Assembly: GCF_001483755.1 (NCBI RefSeq)
Contig: NZ_LQBK01000007.1
Location: 1 to 64,000 of the forward strand
Source: Kocuria rosea subsp. polaris
Lineage (GTDB): Bacteria > Actinomycetota > Actinomycetes > Actinomycetales > Micrococcaceae
DNA: 64,000 bases
Direction: 5' to 3'
Shown here: positions 26,796 through 35,758 of the stretch, piece by piece
Position numbering within the stretch: the stretch's first letter is position 1
How the letters are laid out: each line of letters opens with the position of its first letter
The notes under the pieces: generated by a model
The model's input: only the letters and a program-made list of their open reading frames with translations
What the model was told of the DNA's origin: nothing
Databases searched by the model: none
Made by a program: the position numbers and the translations under genes

Positions 26796-27914
26796 TCAGG
26801 CGGGCCGGTGGGAGCGCCGCTCGTGCACCCCGCGGGCAACGGCCAGCAGCTCCCGGGCCGAAGCCTCCCACGAGTAGGCCCGCGCCCGGTCGAGCCCGGC
26901 GAGGACCAGCGTGCGGGCGCGAACCGGGTCCTCGAGCGCGCGCACGGCGGCGGCGAACCCGGCGTCGTCGTCGGGCGCGGCGTAGGCGGCGGCGTCCCCG
27001 GCGACCTCCCGGAAGATCGGCAGGTCGCTGCACACCACGGGGGTGCCCGCCGCGAGCGCCTCCACGAGCGGCAGCCCGTAGCCCTCGGCCCGCGAGGCGT
27101 GCACCAGGGCGGCGGCCTCGGCGAGCAGGTCCGCGTACTCGTCCTCGTCCACCCCGTCGTGGAAGACGACCCGCGCTCCCTCGGGGACCAGGGCCTCCAG
27201 CTGGGCCCGGCGGGCGGGGGAGATCCGCGAGAGCAGGTGCAGCTCGTGCTCCGGGAGCCGCCCGGCCGCCCGCAGCAGCGTCTCCACGTTCTTGTAGGGC
27301 AGGAAGGAACCCATGTACAGCAGCTTCCGCCCGCGCCGGGGCAGCCGCTCGAGGGCGGCCCCGGCGGCGAGCACGGAGCCGGGCTGAGGGGCGTTGGGCA
27401 CCACGTGCACGGGCCGGCGGGTGAGCCGGTGGGCGGCGATGAGCTCGCGGGTGGTGTGCGAGACGGTCACCACGGCGTCGGCGCGGTCCAGCAGGACCCG
27501 CTGGGGCCACCAGGCCCGGTGGTAGAGCCGCCAGGCCGCGCGCACGGCGGCGGGCAGGTCCGCGGGCGGCTGGGGGTGGTCGTAGTAGATGAGGTCGTGC
27601 ACGGTGAGGACCAGCCCGTGCCGGCGGCCCGCGGAGCCCATGGTCTGCATGGGGGAGAACACGACGTCGGGCGCGTACCGGTTGAGCACCAGCGCCGTGG
27701 CGGCCTCGGCGGCCGAGACCGGGGAGGGACCGGTGACGTGCGGGAGGTCCGGCAGCATGGCGAGCTGGCGGGGGTCGCTGACGAGCAGCGCCACCTCCAG
27801 TCCGGGAGTGTCGGCGGCGAGTCCTGCCACGGCCTCGGCCAGGCTCGCCCCGTAGCGGCTGATCCCGTCGTGGCGCTCGAGTCGGGTGTAGCGGGCGTCC
27901 AGGAGCAGCCTCAC
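26796..27914 (-). CDS. Glycosyltransferase family 4 (GT-B)
   Basis: A 372-residue GT-B fold glycosyltransferase. The start MRLLLDARYTRLERHDGISRYG resembles the sugar-acceptor end of GT4 mannosyl/rhamnosyl transferases. LVLTVHDLIYYDHP and AVVTVSHTTRELIAAHR close the N-terminal domain. The C-terminal nucleotide-sugar domain has LLYMGSFLPYKNVETLLRA and the signature HASRAEGYGLPLVEALAAGTPVVCSDLPIFREV, the E-x7-E type motif. It would add a sugar to a cell-surface glycan or lipid. GTG start overlaps the stop of the upstream hydrolase gene by four bases (GTGA), so the two act together or at least are made together. Donor and acceptor are unknown. Confidence 0.9.
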   Translation of the reverse strand: MRLLLDARYTRLERHDGISRYGASLAEAVAGLAADTPGLEVALLVSDPRQLAMLPDLPHVTGPSPVSAAEAATALVLNRYAPDVVFSPMQTMGSAGRRHGLVLTVHDLIYYDHPQPPADLPAAVRAAWRLYHRAWWPQRVLLDRADAVVTVSHTTRELIAAHRLTRRPVHVVPNAPQPGSVLAAGAALERLPRRGRKLLYMGSFLPYKNVETLLRAAGRLPEHELHLLSRISPARRAQLEALVPEGARVVFHDGVDEDEYADLLAEAAALVHASRAEGYGLPLVEALAAGTPVVCSDLPIFREVAGDAAAYAAPDDDAGFAAAVRALEDPVRARTLVLAGLDRARAYSWEASARELLAVARGVHERRSHRPA

Positions 27915-29050
27915 CGGCGACGTCCTCCCTGCTGTCCTCGGCGTCCGCGGGGTGCGCGGCGCACGATGCGCTGCAGCCCGGTGAACGGGGCGGTGTCCGG
28001 GGCCTCGGCGGGCGGTGCCTGCGCGTGCAGCGCGGGCGGTTCGCCCTCCGGCGCGGGGACCGGGTCCGGGGCGGGGGCGGAGAGGAAGTCGTGGACCAGT
28101 TCGGCGGTGCGCCCGGGGGCCTCGTAGTGGATGAGGTGGCCCACGCCCTCGAGGACCTCGAGGCGGTGCCGGGGGATCCAGGACGCCATCGTCCGCTGCG
28201 CCGCGACAGAGCCCAGCTCGTCCTGCGCGCCCACGACGAGCAGGGTCGGCATGGACAGCTGCATCGCGACCTCCGCGACCGTGTGCGAGACCGAGGCCTC
28301 GTAGGCCTCCAGCAGCACGTCCCGGTCCGCGAAGGCCGAGAAGTACGCCCGGTGCTGATGGCGCACGTAGCTCCGCACCCGGGGATCCCGCGACGTGGTC
28401 ATGACCCCGCTCATCGCGTCCGTCACGAGCCAGCTGGAGAGCAGCCGGTGGCCCAGCCGCCGGGGCAGCGCCCGGCCCAGCCGGTAGTACGCCGCCGTCA
28501 GCCGGCTCAGCAGCGCCGGTCCGCCCTCGAGGGCGGGCTCGCAGATCGGGTTGACGAGCGCCAGCCGCTCGACCATCGCCGGGTGGGCGGCGGCGAAGTG
28601 CGCGGCGACCACGGAGCCGAAGGAGTGGCCCAGGACGGCGACGCCGTGCCGGGCGCCGTCGTGCACCGCGCCGTCGGTGAGGGTCTCGACGAAGCCGCGC
28701 AGGAACTGCGCGTACCCGGCGATGTCGTGGGGGCGGTCGGGGAAGGGCTCGGAGCGGCCGAAGCCGGGCAGGTCGGGGACGACGACGTGGTAGCGCCCGC
28801 GCAGCCGGTCCGCGATCAGCTGCAGGCCGTGGTGGTCGCCGCGGAACCCGTGGACCAGCACGATCAGCGGCTTCGGGTCCGGGTCCACGTCGTAGAACCA
28901 GTAGCGCACTTTGTGCCCGTCCAGGACCATGCTGCGCCGCTCGGCCGAGGGGTTGCGCACCGCGCTGCCGGGGACCTCCGCGTGCGGGGCGTTGCCGGTG
29001 CGCCCGCCGCCGTCCGGGGCGCCGTGCCGTGCGCCGGCCGCTGCCGTCAT
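27911..29050 (-). CDS. Alpha/beta hydrolase
   Basis: A 379-residue alpha/beta-hydrolase fold protein. The oxyanion region reads LIVLVHGFRGDHHG (about residue 65), the nucleophile elbow is GHSFGS (about residue 143), the acid is probably in VVGAQDELGS, and the catalytic His is in GVGHLIHYEAPG (about residue 312). The last 60 residues are a Pro/Arg-rich tail outside the fold. There is no signal peptide, so it is cytoplasmic. ATG at 29050 has GGAGG five bases upstream. It is translationally coupled to the glycosyltransferase downstream, so an ester or lipid substrate linked to glycolipid metabolism is possible; that is inference. Confidence 0.88.
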   Translation of the reverse strand: MTAAAGARHGAPDGGGRTGNAPHAEVPGSAVRNPSAERRSMVLDGHKVRYWFYDVDPDPKPLIVLVHGFRGDHHGLQLIADRLRGRYHVVVPDLPGFGRSEPFPDRPHDIAGYAQFLRGFVETLTDGAVHDGARHGVAVLGHSFGSVVAAHFAAAHPAMVERLALVNPICEPALEGGPALLSRLTAAYYRLGRALPRRLGHRLLSSWLVTDAMSGVMTTSRDPRVRSYVRHQHRAYFSAFADRDVLLEAYEASVSHTVAEVAMQLSMPTLLVVGAQDELGSVAAQRTMASWIPRHRLEVLEGVGHLIHYEAPGRTAELVHDFLSAPAPDPVPAPEGEPPALHAQAPPAEAPDTAPFTGLQRIVRRAPRGRRGQQGGRRR

Positions 29051-29180
29051 GGTTCCTCCCTGCGGGTCCGCCGGACGCCCGGTGCGTCCCGGCCCGCTGT
29101 CGATGCTAGCGGCTGCGGGCCGGGGCGCCGGGCGGCCCTGGGCTAGGATGGGACGGATTCCACCACCGTCGGCGCACCGC

Positions 29181-29199
29181 CGGGCATCCGTGATGCCCG
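29181..29199 (+). promoter_or_regulatory. Short leader hairpin and putative -10 before leuS
   Basis: CGGGCATC-CGT-GATGCCCG forms an 8-bp stem in the leuS leader, and TAGGAT at 29144-29149 is a possible -10 box. No T-box features and no leucine-rich leader peptide were found here. The function of the stem is unknown. Confidence 0.35.
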
Positions 29200-29271
29200 G
29201 GTGACGCCCACGCGACCGCGCGCCGCCCGCTCCGAGGCCGGCGGCGGTCCACCACCGCGAAGGCGAGGACC

Positions 29272-31764
29272 GTGACCGAACAGCAGCACACGACCGAGAG
29301 CACCGGGTACGACTTCCGCGCCATCGAGGCGACGTGGCCGTCGTTCTGGGCGGAGCAGCAGGTGTACGCGCCCGTCGACGACGGCTCGCGGGAGCGCCGC
29401 TACGTCCTCGACATGTTCCCGTACCCCTCGGGCGACCTGCACATGGGGCACGCGGAGGCGTTCGCGATGGGCGACGTGGTGGCCCGGTACTGGCGCCAGC
29501 GCGGCTACGACGTGCTGCACCCGATCGGCTGGGACTCCTTCGGGCTGCCCGCGGAGAACGCCGCGATCAAGCGCGACGCGCACCCGGCGGAGTGGACCTA
29601 CGCCAACATCGAGACCCAGAAGGCCTCCTTCCAGCGCTACGCGATCAGCGCCGACTGGTCCCGGGAGATCCACACCTCCGATCCCGAGTACTACCGGTGG
29701 ACCCAGTGGCTGTTCCTGCAGTTCCACGCCAAGGGACTCGCGTACCGGAAGAACTCGCCGGTCAACTGGTGCCCCAAGGACCAGACGGTGCTCGCCAACG
29801 AGCAGGTCGTCAACGGGGCGTGCGAGCGCTGCCACACCCCGGTGACCAAGAAGGCCCTGAACCAGTGGTACTTCAAGATCACCGACTACGCCGACCGGCT
29901 GCTCGAGGACATGGCCGCGCTCGAGGGGCACTGGCCCGAACGGGTGCTGGCCATGCAGCGCAACTGGATCGGTCGCTCCGAGGGCGCCCACGTGCGCTTC
30001 GCCGTCGAGGGCGCCGGCGAGAACGGGACGGACCGCGAGGTGACCGTGTTCACGACCCGCCCCGACACCCTCTACGGCGCCACGTTCTTCGTGGTCGCCG
30101 CGGACGCGGAGCTGGCCGGGGAGATCGTCGCCCCCGAGCACGCCGCGGAGCTGGCCGCCTACCGCGAGCAGGTCAAGGCCCTGTCCGACATCGAGCGCCA
30201 GGCCACCGACCGGCAGAAGACCGGGGTGTTCCTGGGCCGCCACGCGGTCAACCCGCTCAACGGCGAGAAGCTGCCCGTGTGGGCGGCGGACTACGTGCTG
30301 GCCGACTACGGCACCGGCGCGATCATGGCCGTGCCCGCCCACGACCAGCGCGACCTCGACTTCGCCCGCACCTTCGGCTTGCCCGTGCGCGCGGTGCTGG
30401 ACACGGGGGAGGAGGACCCCGCCGAGACCGGGATCGCCACCACGGGCGAGGGCACCCTGATCAACTCGGGCGAGCTGTCCGGGCTGGAGAAGACCGAGGC
30501 CGTCGAGCGCGCCATCGGCCTGGTCGAGGCCGCCGGGACGGGCAACCGCCAGGTCAACTTCCGGCTGCGCGACTGGCTGCTGTCCCGCCAGCGCTTCTGG
30601 GGGGCGCCCATCCCCATCGTGCACTGCGGGGCCTGCGGCGAGGTGCCGGTGCCCGAGGACCAGCTGCCCGTGCGGCTGCCCGACGACCTGCGCGGCGAGC
30701 AGCTCGCGCCCAAGGGCCGGTCCCCGCTCGCGGCCGCCGAGTCCTGGGTGCACGTCGAGTGCCCCTCCTGCGGCGCTCCCGCCCTGCGGGACACCGACAC
30801 CATGGACACCTTCGTGGACTCCTCCTGGTACTACCTGCGCTTCGCCTCCCCGAACGACGAGAACGCCGCGTTCGACCTCGAGGAGGCCCGCAAGTGGCTG
30901 CCCGTGGACCAGTACGTGGGCGGGGTGGAGCACGCGATCCTGCACCTGCTCTACTCCCGGTTCTTCACCAAGGTGCTCTTCGACCTGGGGCTGGTGGACT
31001 TCACCGAGCCGTTCAAGGCGCTGCTGAACCAGGGCCAGGTGCTCAACGGGGGCCGGGCGATGTCCAAGTCCCTGGGCAACGGCGTGGACCTGGGCGAGCA
31101 GCTCGACCGCTTCGGCGTCGACGCCGTGCGCCTGACCATGGTCTTCGCCTCCCCGCCCGAGGACGACGTGGACTGGGCCGACGTCTCCCCGCAGGGCGCG
31201 CAGAAGTTCCTGGCCCGGGCCTGGCGGCTGGCCCAGGACGTGGCCTCCGCCCCGGGGACCGACCCGGCGGCCGGGGACCCCTCCGTGCGGCGGGCGACCC
31301 ACCGGGCCGTCGACGACGCCGCCCAGCTGCTCGACGCCTCGAAGTTCAACGTGGTGATCGCCAAGACCATGGAGCTGGTCAACGTGGTGCGCAAGGCCAT
31401 CGACTCCGGCTGCGGGCCCGCGGACCCGGCCGTGCGCGAGGCCACGGAGGCCGTCGCGGTGCTGCTGTCGCTGGTCGCCCCGTACACGGCCGAGGACATG
31501 TGGCACGCGCTGGGCCACGAGGGCTCCGTCGTCGTCGCCGGCTGGCCCGAGGTCGACCCGGAGCTGCTGGTGGACGACACCGTCACCGCCGTGGTGCAGA
31601 TCAAGGGCAAGGTCCGGGACCGGCTCGAGGTGCCCGCCGACATCGGTGAGGACGCCCTGCGCGAGCTGGCCCTGGGCTCGGAGACGATCCGCCGCCAGCT
31701 GGGCGACGCCGAGATCCGCAAGGTCATCGTCCGCGCGCCCAAGCTCGTCAACATCGTGGCCTGA
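29272..31764 (+). CDS. leuS: Leucyl-tRNA synthetase
   Basis: An 830-residue class I synthetase charging tRNA-Leu, of the normal bacterial length. The HIGH box is HMGH at residues 57-60 ([14 protein letters not shown]), the ATP-binding KMSKS loop is AMSKSLGNG near residue 597, and the CP1 editing domain is present between them ([30 protein letters not shown]). Zinc-ribbon cysteines occur at CGACGEVP and CPSCGAP. GTG start with GAGGACC just upstream. It is transcribed away from the hydrolase/glycosyltransferase operon and is followed by comEA after a 267-base GC-rich spacer. Confidence 0.97.
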   Translation: MTEQQHTTESTGYDFRAIEATWPSFWAEQQVYAPVDDGSRERRYVLDMFPYPSGDLHMGHAEAFAMGDVVARYWRQRGYDVLHPIGWDSFGLPAENAAIKRDAHPAEWTYANIETQKASFQRYAISADWSREIHTSDPEYYRWTQWLFLQFHAKGLAYRKNSPVNWCPKDQTVLANEQVVNGACERCHTPVTKKALNQWYFKITDYADRLLEDMAALEGHWPERVLAMQRNWIGRSEGAHVRFAVEGAGENGTDREVTVFTTRPDTLYGATFFVVAADAELAGEIVAPEHAAELAAYREQVKALSDIERQATDRQKTGVFLGRHAVNPLNGEKLPVWAADYVLADYGTGAIMAVPAHDQRDLDFARTFGLPVRAVLDTGEEDPAETGIATTGEGTLINSGELSGLEKTEAVERAIGLVEAAGTGNRQVNFRLRDWLLSRQRFWGAPIPIVHCGACGEVPVPEDQLPVRLPDDLRGEQLAPKGRSPLAAAESWVHVECPSCGAPALRDTDTMDTFVDSSWYYLRFASPNDENAAFDLEEARKWLPVDQYVGGVEHAILHLLYSRFFTKVLFDLGLVDFTEPFKALLNQGQVLNGGRAMSKSLGNGVDLGEQLDRFGVDAVRLTMVFASPPEDDVDWADVSPQGAQKFLARAWRLAQDVASAPGTDPAAGDPSVRRATHRAVDDAAQLLDASKFNVVIAKTMELVNVVRKAIDSGCGPADPAVREATEAVAVLLSLVAPYTAEDMWHALGHEGSVVVAGWPEVDPELLVDDTVTAVVQIKGKVRDRLEVPADIGEDALRELALGSETIRRQLGDAEIRKVIVRAPKLVNIVA

Positions 31765-32031
31765 GCCGGGGCCCCGGCCGGGGAGCACGACGACGCCCCG
31801 TCCGGCACCGGTGTCGCGGTGCGGGCCCTGACTCTCCGGACCGGCCCCTGAGGGCCAGGTCCGGCCTCTGAGGGCCCGCCCCGGCTCGTGCGGGCCCGTC
31901 CCGGTGCCCGGAGCGGTTCCTGGGTCCCGGGGCCGGTGTTCCGGCTCCACAGGCGCCCTCCGGGCCCGTGCGCGTCCCCAGCCGGGCCTCGGGCGGGCCC
32001 CCGGTGGGCCCGGCCGGGATGAGCTGGGGAC
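31765..32031. repeat. Imperfect GC-rich repeats between leuS and comEA
   Basis: The spacer begins with the palindrome CCCCGGCCGGGG (31772-31783), a possible leuS terminator. It then contains about three degenerate copies of a roughly 20-base unit around GGTCCGGCC-CTGAGGGCC (31838-31905). No gene and no clear promoter were seen. Confidence 0.4.
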
Positions 32032-33159
32032 ATGACCGGTACCGCGCCGAGCGCCCGACGGCGGGCGACCTCCGTCCCGCCTGTGACCTCCGTCCCGCCC
32101 ACGGCCTCGACCCCGCCTGCGTCCGGGACCCTGCCCGGCACTGCGTCCGGGACCCTGCCCGGCACTGTGCCCGGGGCCCCGCCCGTGCCCGATGCCCCCT
32201 CGGCGCCCGCCCCGTCGGCCGTCGACCGTGCGGCCCCCGGGAACCCGCCGCCGGGGGAGCGGCTGGCGGCGCTCCTGGCCGATGCCGGCTCCCGCCCCGC
32301 AGCCCAGGACCCGGACGCGGGTCCGCCGCCGAGGCCGGTTCCCGGCCACCGCCGGAAGGTCGCGGCCAGGACCCGGGTCCCCGGCACGCTGCTGCTGCTC
32401 GCCCTGGCCGCGCTCGCCTGGCTCTCCTGGACCGTCCTGGGGCCCGGGCAGGACACGGGCGAGGTCCCGGAGACCGCCGGCCGTCCCGTTCTCGCCGAGG
32501 CCGAGCTGGACGGCGCTGCGGAGCCCGCCGGCGAGCAGGGAGCCGGGCAGGAGCCGGGGCAGGGTCATGCTGCCGGCGCGGACCCCGGTGCGGACCCCGG
32601 CGGTGGGGCCGGCGCGGGGACCGGGCCCGGGGCGGACCCGGCCGGACCGCCCACCGTGCCGACGCCCTCGGCAGGATCGGTGCTGGTCGTCCACGTGACC
32701 GGGGAGGTGGCCCGCCCCGGCGTCGTGTCCGTCGCGGCCGGGGCGCGGGTCGTCGACGCGGTCGAGGCCGCCGGAGGCCTCACGGACGCCGCGGTGACGG
32801 ACACCGTGAACCTGGCCGCCCCCGTCACGGACGGTCAGCAGGTGCTCGTCCCGGACCGCGACACCGCTCCCGCCCCGGGCACCGGACGCCCGGCCGCTCC
32901 CGCCCCGGTCCCCGCGAACCCCGCAGCGCCGCCCGGGCCCGCGGGGGCGGGCGTCCCTAACCCGTCCGGGACGCTGGACCTCAACACGGCGACCGCGGCG
33001 GAGCTGGAGTCCCTGCCGCGGGTCGGCCCGGTGCTGGCTGCACGGATCGTGGAGTTCCGCCAGCAGCACGGCGGTTTCGCCGCCGTCGCCGACCTCGACG
33101 CCGTGCCGGGGATCGGTCCCACCCTGATGGAGGCCCTCGGCCCGCTGGTGACCGTGTGA
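32032..33159 (+). CDS. comEA: ComEA-family DNA-binding competence protein
   Basis: A 375-residue membrane-anchored DNA receptor for DNA uptake. After a Pro/Thr-rich N-terminus with internal repeats, one membrane segment lies near residues 117-137 (TLLLLALAALAWLSW). A low-complexity Ala/Gly/Asp/Pro linker follows. Next comes an SLBB domain near residues 220-275 (VVHVTGEVARPGVVSV, NLAAPVTDGQQVLVPD). The helix-hairpin-helix pair lies at 310-370 (LDLNTATAAELESLPRVGP and VPGIGPTLMEALGPL). In the family it binds incoming double-stranded DNA and passes it to ComEC, which overlaps it downstream by four bases (GTGA). The N-terminal SGTLPGTA repeat comes from a 24-bp DNA duplication. Confidence 0.92.
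   Translation: MTGTAPSARRRATSVPPVTSVPPTASTPPASGTLPGTASGTLPGTVPGAPPVPDAPSAPAPSAVDRAAPGNPPPGERLAALLADAGSRPAAQDPDAGPPPRPVPGHRRKVAARTRVPGTLLLLALAALAWLSWTVLGPGQDTGEVPETAGRPVLAEAELDGAAEPAGEQGAGQEPGQGHAAGADPGADPGGGAGAGTGPGADPAGPPTVPTPSAGSVLVVHVTGEVARPGVVSVAAGARVVDAVEAAGGLTDAAVTDTVNLAAPVTDGQQVLVPDRDTAPAPGTGRPAAPAPVPANPAAPPGPAGAGVPNPSGTLDLNTATAAELESLPRVGPVLAARIVEFRQQHGGFAAVADLDAVPGIGPTLMEALGPLVTV
32117..32164 (+). repeat. 24-bp perfect tandem duplication inside comEA
   Basis: Two exact 24-bp copies (32117-32140 and 32141-32164) encode repeated SGTLPGTA-type octapeptides in the disordered N-terminus. The unit is a multiple of three, so copy-number change keeps the frame. Another short repeat of CTCCGTCCCGCC lies just before it. 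Confidence 0.85.
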
Positions 33160-35732
33160 AGCATCCCGCCGCCTGGTGGGCTCGGGCCCTGGAGCACCAG
33201 GAGCACCGCGACGCCCGTGCCCCGGGACGCACCTGGGACCTGCGGCTCGTCCCCGCGGCCCTCGGTGCCTGGCTCACGGGACTGCTCGCCCTCCACCTGC
33301 CCTCGGAACGGGCCGCGGCCGGCGGGGCGCTGTACCTGGCGGCGCTGCTGCTCGGCCCCGTCCTGGTCCGCGCCGTGGCACTCCTCCTCCGGCGCGAGCA
33401 CGCCCCGCCCGGGCGGCCCGCCGCCGGGGTGCGGCGGGCCGTGCCGTGGTCGGCCGTGGCCCTGAGCGCCCTCGCCGTCACGGCCGTGCTCCTGAGCAGC
33501 ACAGCCGCCGGCCAGGACACCTCCTCCGGCCCGCTGGGGGAAGCGCTCGCCGGGGGCGGGACGCTGGCCGTCACCGCCGAGGTGGCCGAACCGCCCCGCC
33601 GGTGGGCCGCTCCCGCCGCCGGGGCCGCCCACGGGGACGAGGACCGCACCGGCGTGGTCCTCGAGCTGCGCCTGGAGCACGTCGTCCACGGGGGCCGCGG
33701 CGGGCCCGTGGACGTCACGGCCACCGTCTTCGCGGACGGACCCGCGTGGGCCGCCCTGGCCCCGGGCCGGCGGATCACCGCGGTGCTCACCGCCGGCCCG
33801 CCGTCCTCCGGCCCTCCGGTGCTGCGCGCCGCCGCGCCGCCCGCCGACCTCCCGGAGGCCCGGCCCGGCCCGCGCGAGCAGGTCCGGGAGCGCTTCGTGC
33901 TCGCCACCGCCGGCCTCGGCCCCGACGCCGCGGGACTGCTCCCCGGGATGACCTTCGGCGAGCGCTCCGGGATCGGCCCGGAGCTCGAGCAGGCCATGCG
34001 GGACACCGGGCTCACCCACCTGACGGCCGTCTCCGGCGCCAACTGCGCCCTCGTCACGGCACTGGCCGGGCACGCCGCCCTGTCCCTCGGCGCCGGACGG
34101 CGCACCTGCCTGACGGCCGGGCTCGGCGCCCTGGCGGCGTTCGTGCTCCTCGTCGGCCCCGATCCGTCCGTGCTGCGCGCCGCCGTGATGGGCGGGCTCG
34201 CCGCGCTCAGTCTCCTCACGGGGCGCACGGCCGTGTCCCTGGCCACGCTCTCGGGCGCCGTGACCGCCCTCGTCGTCGTCCGGCCCGCGCTCGCCGCCGA
34301 GTACGGCTTCGTCCTGTCCGTGCTGGCGACCGCGGGCATCGTGGTCAGCGGACGCCCCCTGACCCGGTGGCTGGGCACCCGCGTCCCGGACGTGCTCGCC
34401 GTGGCGGTCGCGATCCCGGCGGCCGCCCAGCTGTGGTGCGCGCCGGTGCTGGTGCTCCTGCAACCCGCCGTGCCCGTGTACTCCCTGCCGGCCAACGTGC
34501 TCGCCGCCCCGCTGGTGCCGGTGGTGACCGTGTGCGGGCTCGCCGGCCTGCTCCTGCTGAACCTGCCCGACCCTGCGGGAGCCGCGGCGGCCGTGCTGCC
34601 CCTGGGGGTGGGCGCGGCCGGGACGCGCCTGCTCGCCGGGACCGCCCGGGCGCTCGCGGGTGCCCCCGGGGCGCTGGCCCCCTGGCCCGCAGGCCTGCCC
34701 GGTGTGCTCCTGATGGTCCTGGCGAGCTCCGCGGCACTGGTCGCCGTGCACGCCCTCGACGTGCGCCGCCGACGTCCCGCACCGTCCGCCGGGACCCTGC
34801 GCACGGACCTCGCCCCGGCCCCGGTCCCGGAGGAGCGGTGGCGGGCGCAGGCCCGCCGGCGCCGCCGGCGGCGCACGGCGGCCGCCGCGGCCGTGCTGCT
34901 CCTCGTCGTGCTGCTCGCCGTCCGCGCCGCCGTGGACGCCCGGCGTCCGCCGCCGGCGTGGGAGGCCGTGCTGTGCGACGTGGGCCAGGGCGATGCCGTG
35001 CTCCTGCGCACCGGGCCGGGCCGGGCCGTCCTCGTGGACACCGGACCCGACCCCCGGGCCCTCGCACGGTGCCTGCGCCGCAGCGGGGTCGAACATCTGG
35101 ACCTCGTGGTGCTCAGCCACGCCCACGCCGACCACACCGGCGGCCTGCCCGCCCTGGCCCGGCACGGCCGGATCGGCGAGGTCTGGTACGCCACGGCGGC
35201 CGCCGCGCCGCCGGAGGAGCTGACCCGGACCCTGCCCGGCACCTCCGCCCACCGCCCGCACGCGGGGGAAACCCGCACGCTCGGCGGGCTGCGCCTGACC
35301 GTCCTCGCCCCCGGGCCCACCGCGCCGGGGCGCTGGAGCGAGCCGTCGTCCTCCGACGAGAACAACGCCTCCCTCGTGCTGCGCGCCGAGCTCACCGGCG
35401 AGGACGGCAGGACCACCTCGTGGCTGCTCGCCGGGGACCTCGAGGAGGAGGGCGCCCGGGCCCTCCTGCGCACCGCCGGCCCCCTGGTCGACGTCGACGT
35501 CCTCAAGGTCTCCCACCACGGCGCCCGCAACGGCGGCACCGCGATCATCGACGCCGCCGACCCCCGGCTGGCCGTCGTCTCCGTCGGCCGCGGCAACGAC
35601 TACGGCCACCCCCACCCCCGGATCCTCGACCACCTCCGGAGCCGCGGCGTCCCGCTCGTGCGCACCGACGAGCACGGCGGTGTGGCGCTCGTGCACCAGG
35701 AGCAGCGGCTGCTCGCCGTGCCCCTGCGATGA
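33156..35732 (+). CDS. comEC: ComEC/Rec2 DNA uptake channel with C-terminal metallo-beta-lactamase domain
   Basis: An 858-residue ComEC. The N-terminal helices and an OB-like extracellular region come first. The competence domain follows with PGMTFGERSGIGPELEQAMRDTGLTHLTAVSGANCALV (about residue 265 on), which is the family signature. A set of membrane helices comes next. The C-terminal metallo-beta-lactamase-like domain has LCDVGQGDAVLLRTG, LSHAHADHTGG and VSHHGARNG. It forms the inner-membrane pore for single-stranded DNA, and the C-terminal domain may degrade the other strand. GTG start overlaps comEA by four bases. comEA-comEC then lead to holA as in many actinobacteria, here separated by an inserted ATPase gene on the other strand. 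Confidence 0.95.
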   Translation: MKHPAAWWARALEHQEHRDARAPGRTWDLRLVPAALGAWLTGLLALHLPSERAAAGGALYLAALLLGPVLVRAVALLLRREHAPPGRPAAGVRRAVPWSAVALSALAVTAVLLSSTAAGQDTSSGPLGEALAGGGTLAVTAEVAEPPRRWAAPAAGAAHGDEDRTGVVLELRLEHVVHGGRGGPVDVTATVFADGPAWAALAPGRRITAVLTAGPPSSGPPVLRAAAPPADLPEARPGPREQVRERFVLATAGLGPDAAGLLPGMTFGERSGIGPELEQAMRDTGLTHLTAVSGANCALVTALAGHAALSLGAGRRTCLTAGLGALAAFVLLVGPDPSVLRAAVMGGLAALSLLTGRTAVSLATLSGAVTALVVVRPALAAEYGFVLSVLATAGIVVSGRPLTRWLGTRVPDVLAVAVAIPAAAQLWCAPVLVLLQPAVPVYSLPANVLAAPLVPVVTVCGLAGLLLLNLPDPAGAAAAVLPLGVGAAGTRLLAGTARALAGAPGALAPWPAGLPGVLLMVLASSAALVAVHALDVRRRRPAPSAGTLRTDLAPAPVPEERWRAQARRRRRRRTAAAAAVLLLVVLLAVRAAVDARRPPPAWEAVLCDVGQGDAVLLRTGPGRAVLVDTGPDPRALARCLRRSGVEHLDLVVLSHAHADHTGGLPALARHGRIGEVWYATAAAAPPEELTRTLPGTSAHRPHAGETRTLGGLRLTVLAPGPTAPGRWSEPSSSDENNASLVLRAELTGEDGRTTSWLLAGDLEEEGARALLRTAGPLVDVDVLKVSHHGARNGGTAIIDAADPRLAVVSVGRGNDYGHPHPRILDHLRSRGVPLVRTDEHGGVALVHQEQRLLAVPLR

Positions 35733-35758
35733 CGGTGCCCGCCGGGCGGCACCGGCGT

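Noticed and set aside
26209-27510. A full-length 433-codon dehydrogenase gene
   Set aside because: Only the last 105 codons match the dehydrogenase family; the rest is antisense or shadow sequence to the glycosyltransferase gene and spacer.
29051-29271. T-box or leucine leader peptide in front of leuS
   Set aside because: No T-box consensus, specifier stem or leucine codon run was found. The only short frame there has no Leu codons.
31765-32031. CRISPR-like array in the leuS-comEA spacer
   Set aside because: The repeats are degenerate, adjacent and GC-only, with no uniform spacers; they look like slippage in GC-rich DNA.
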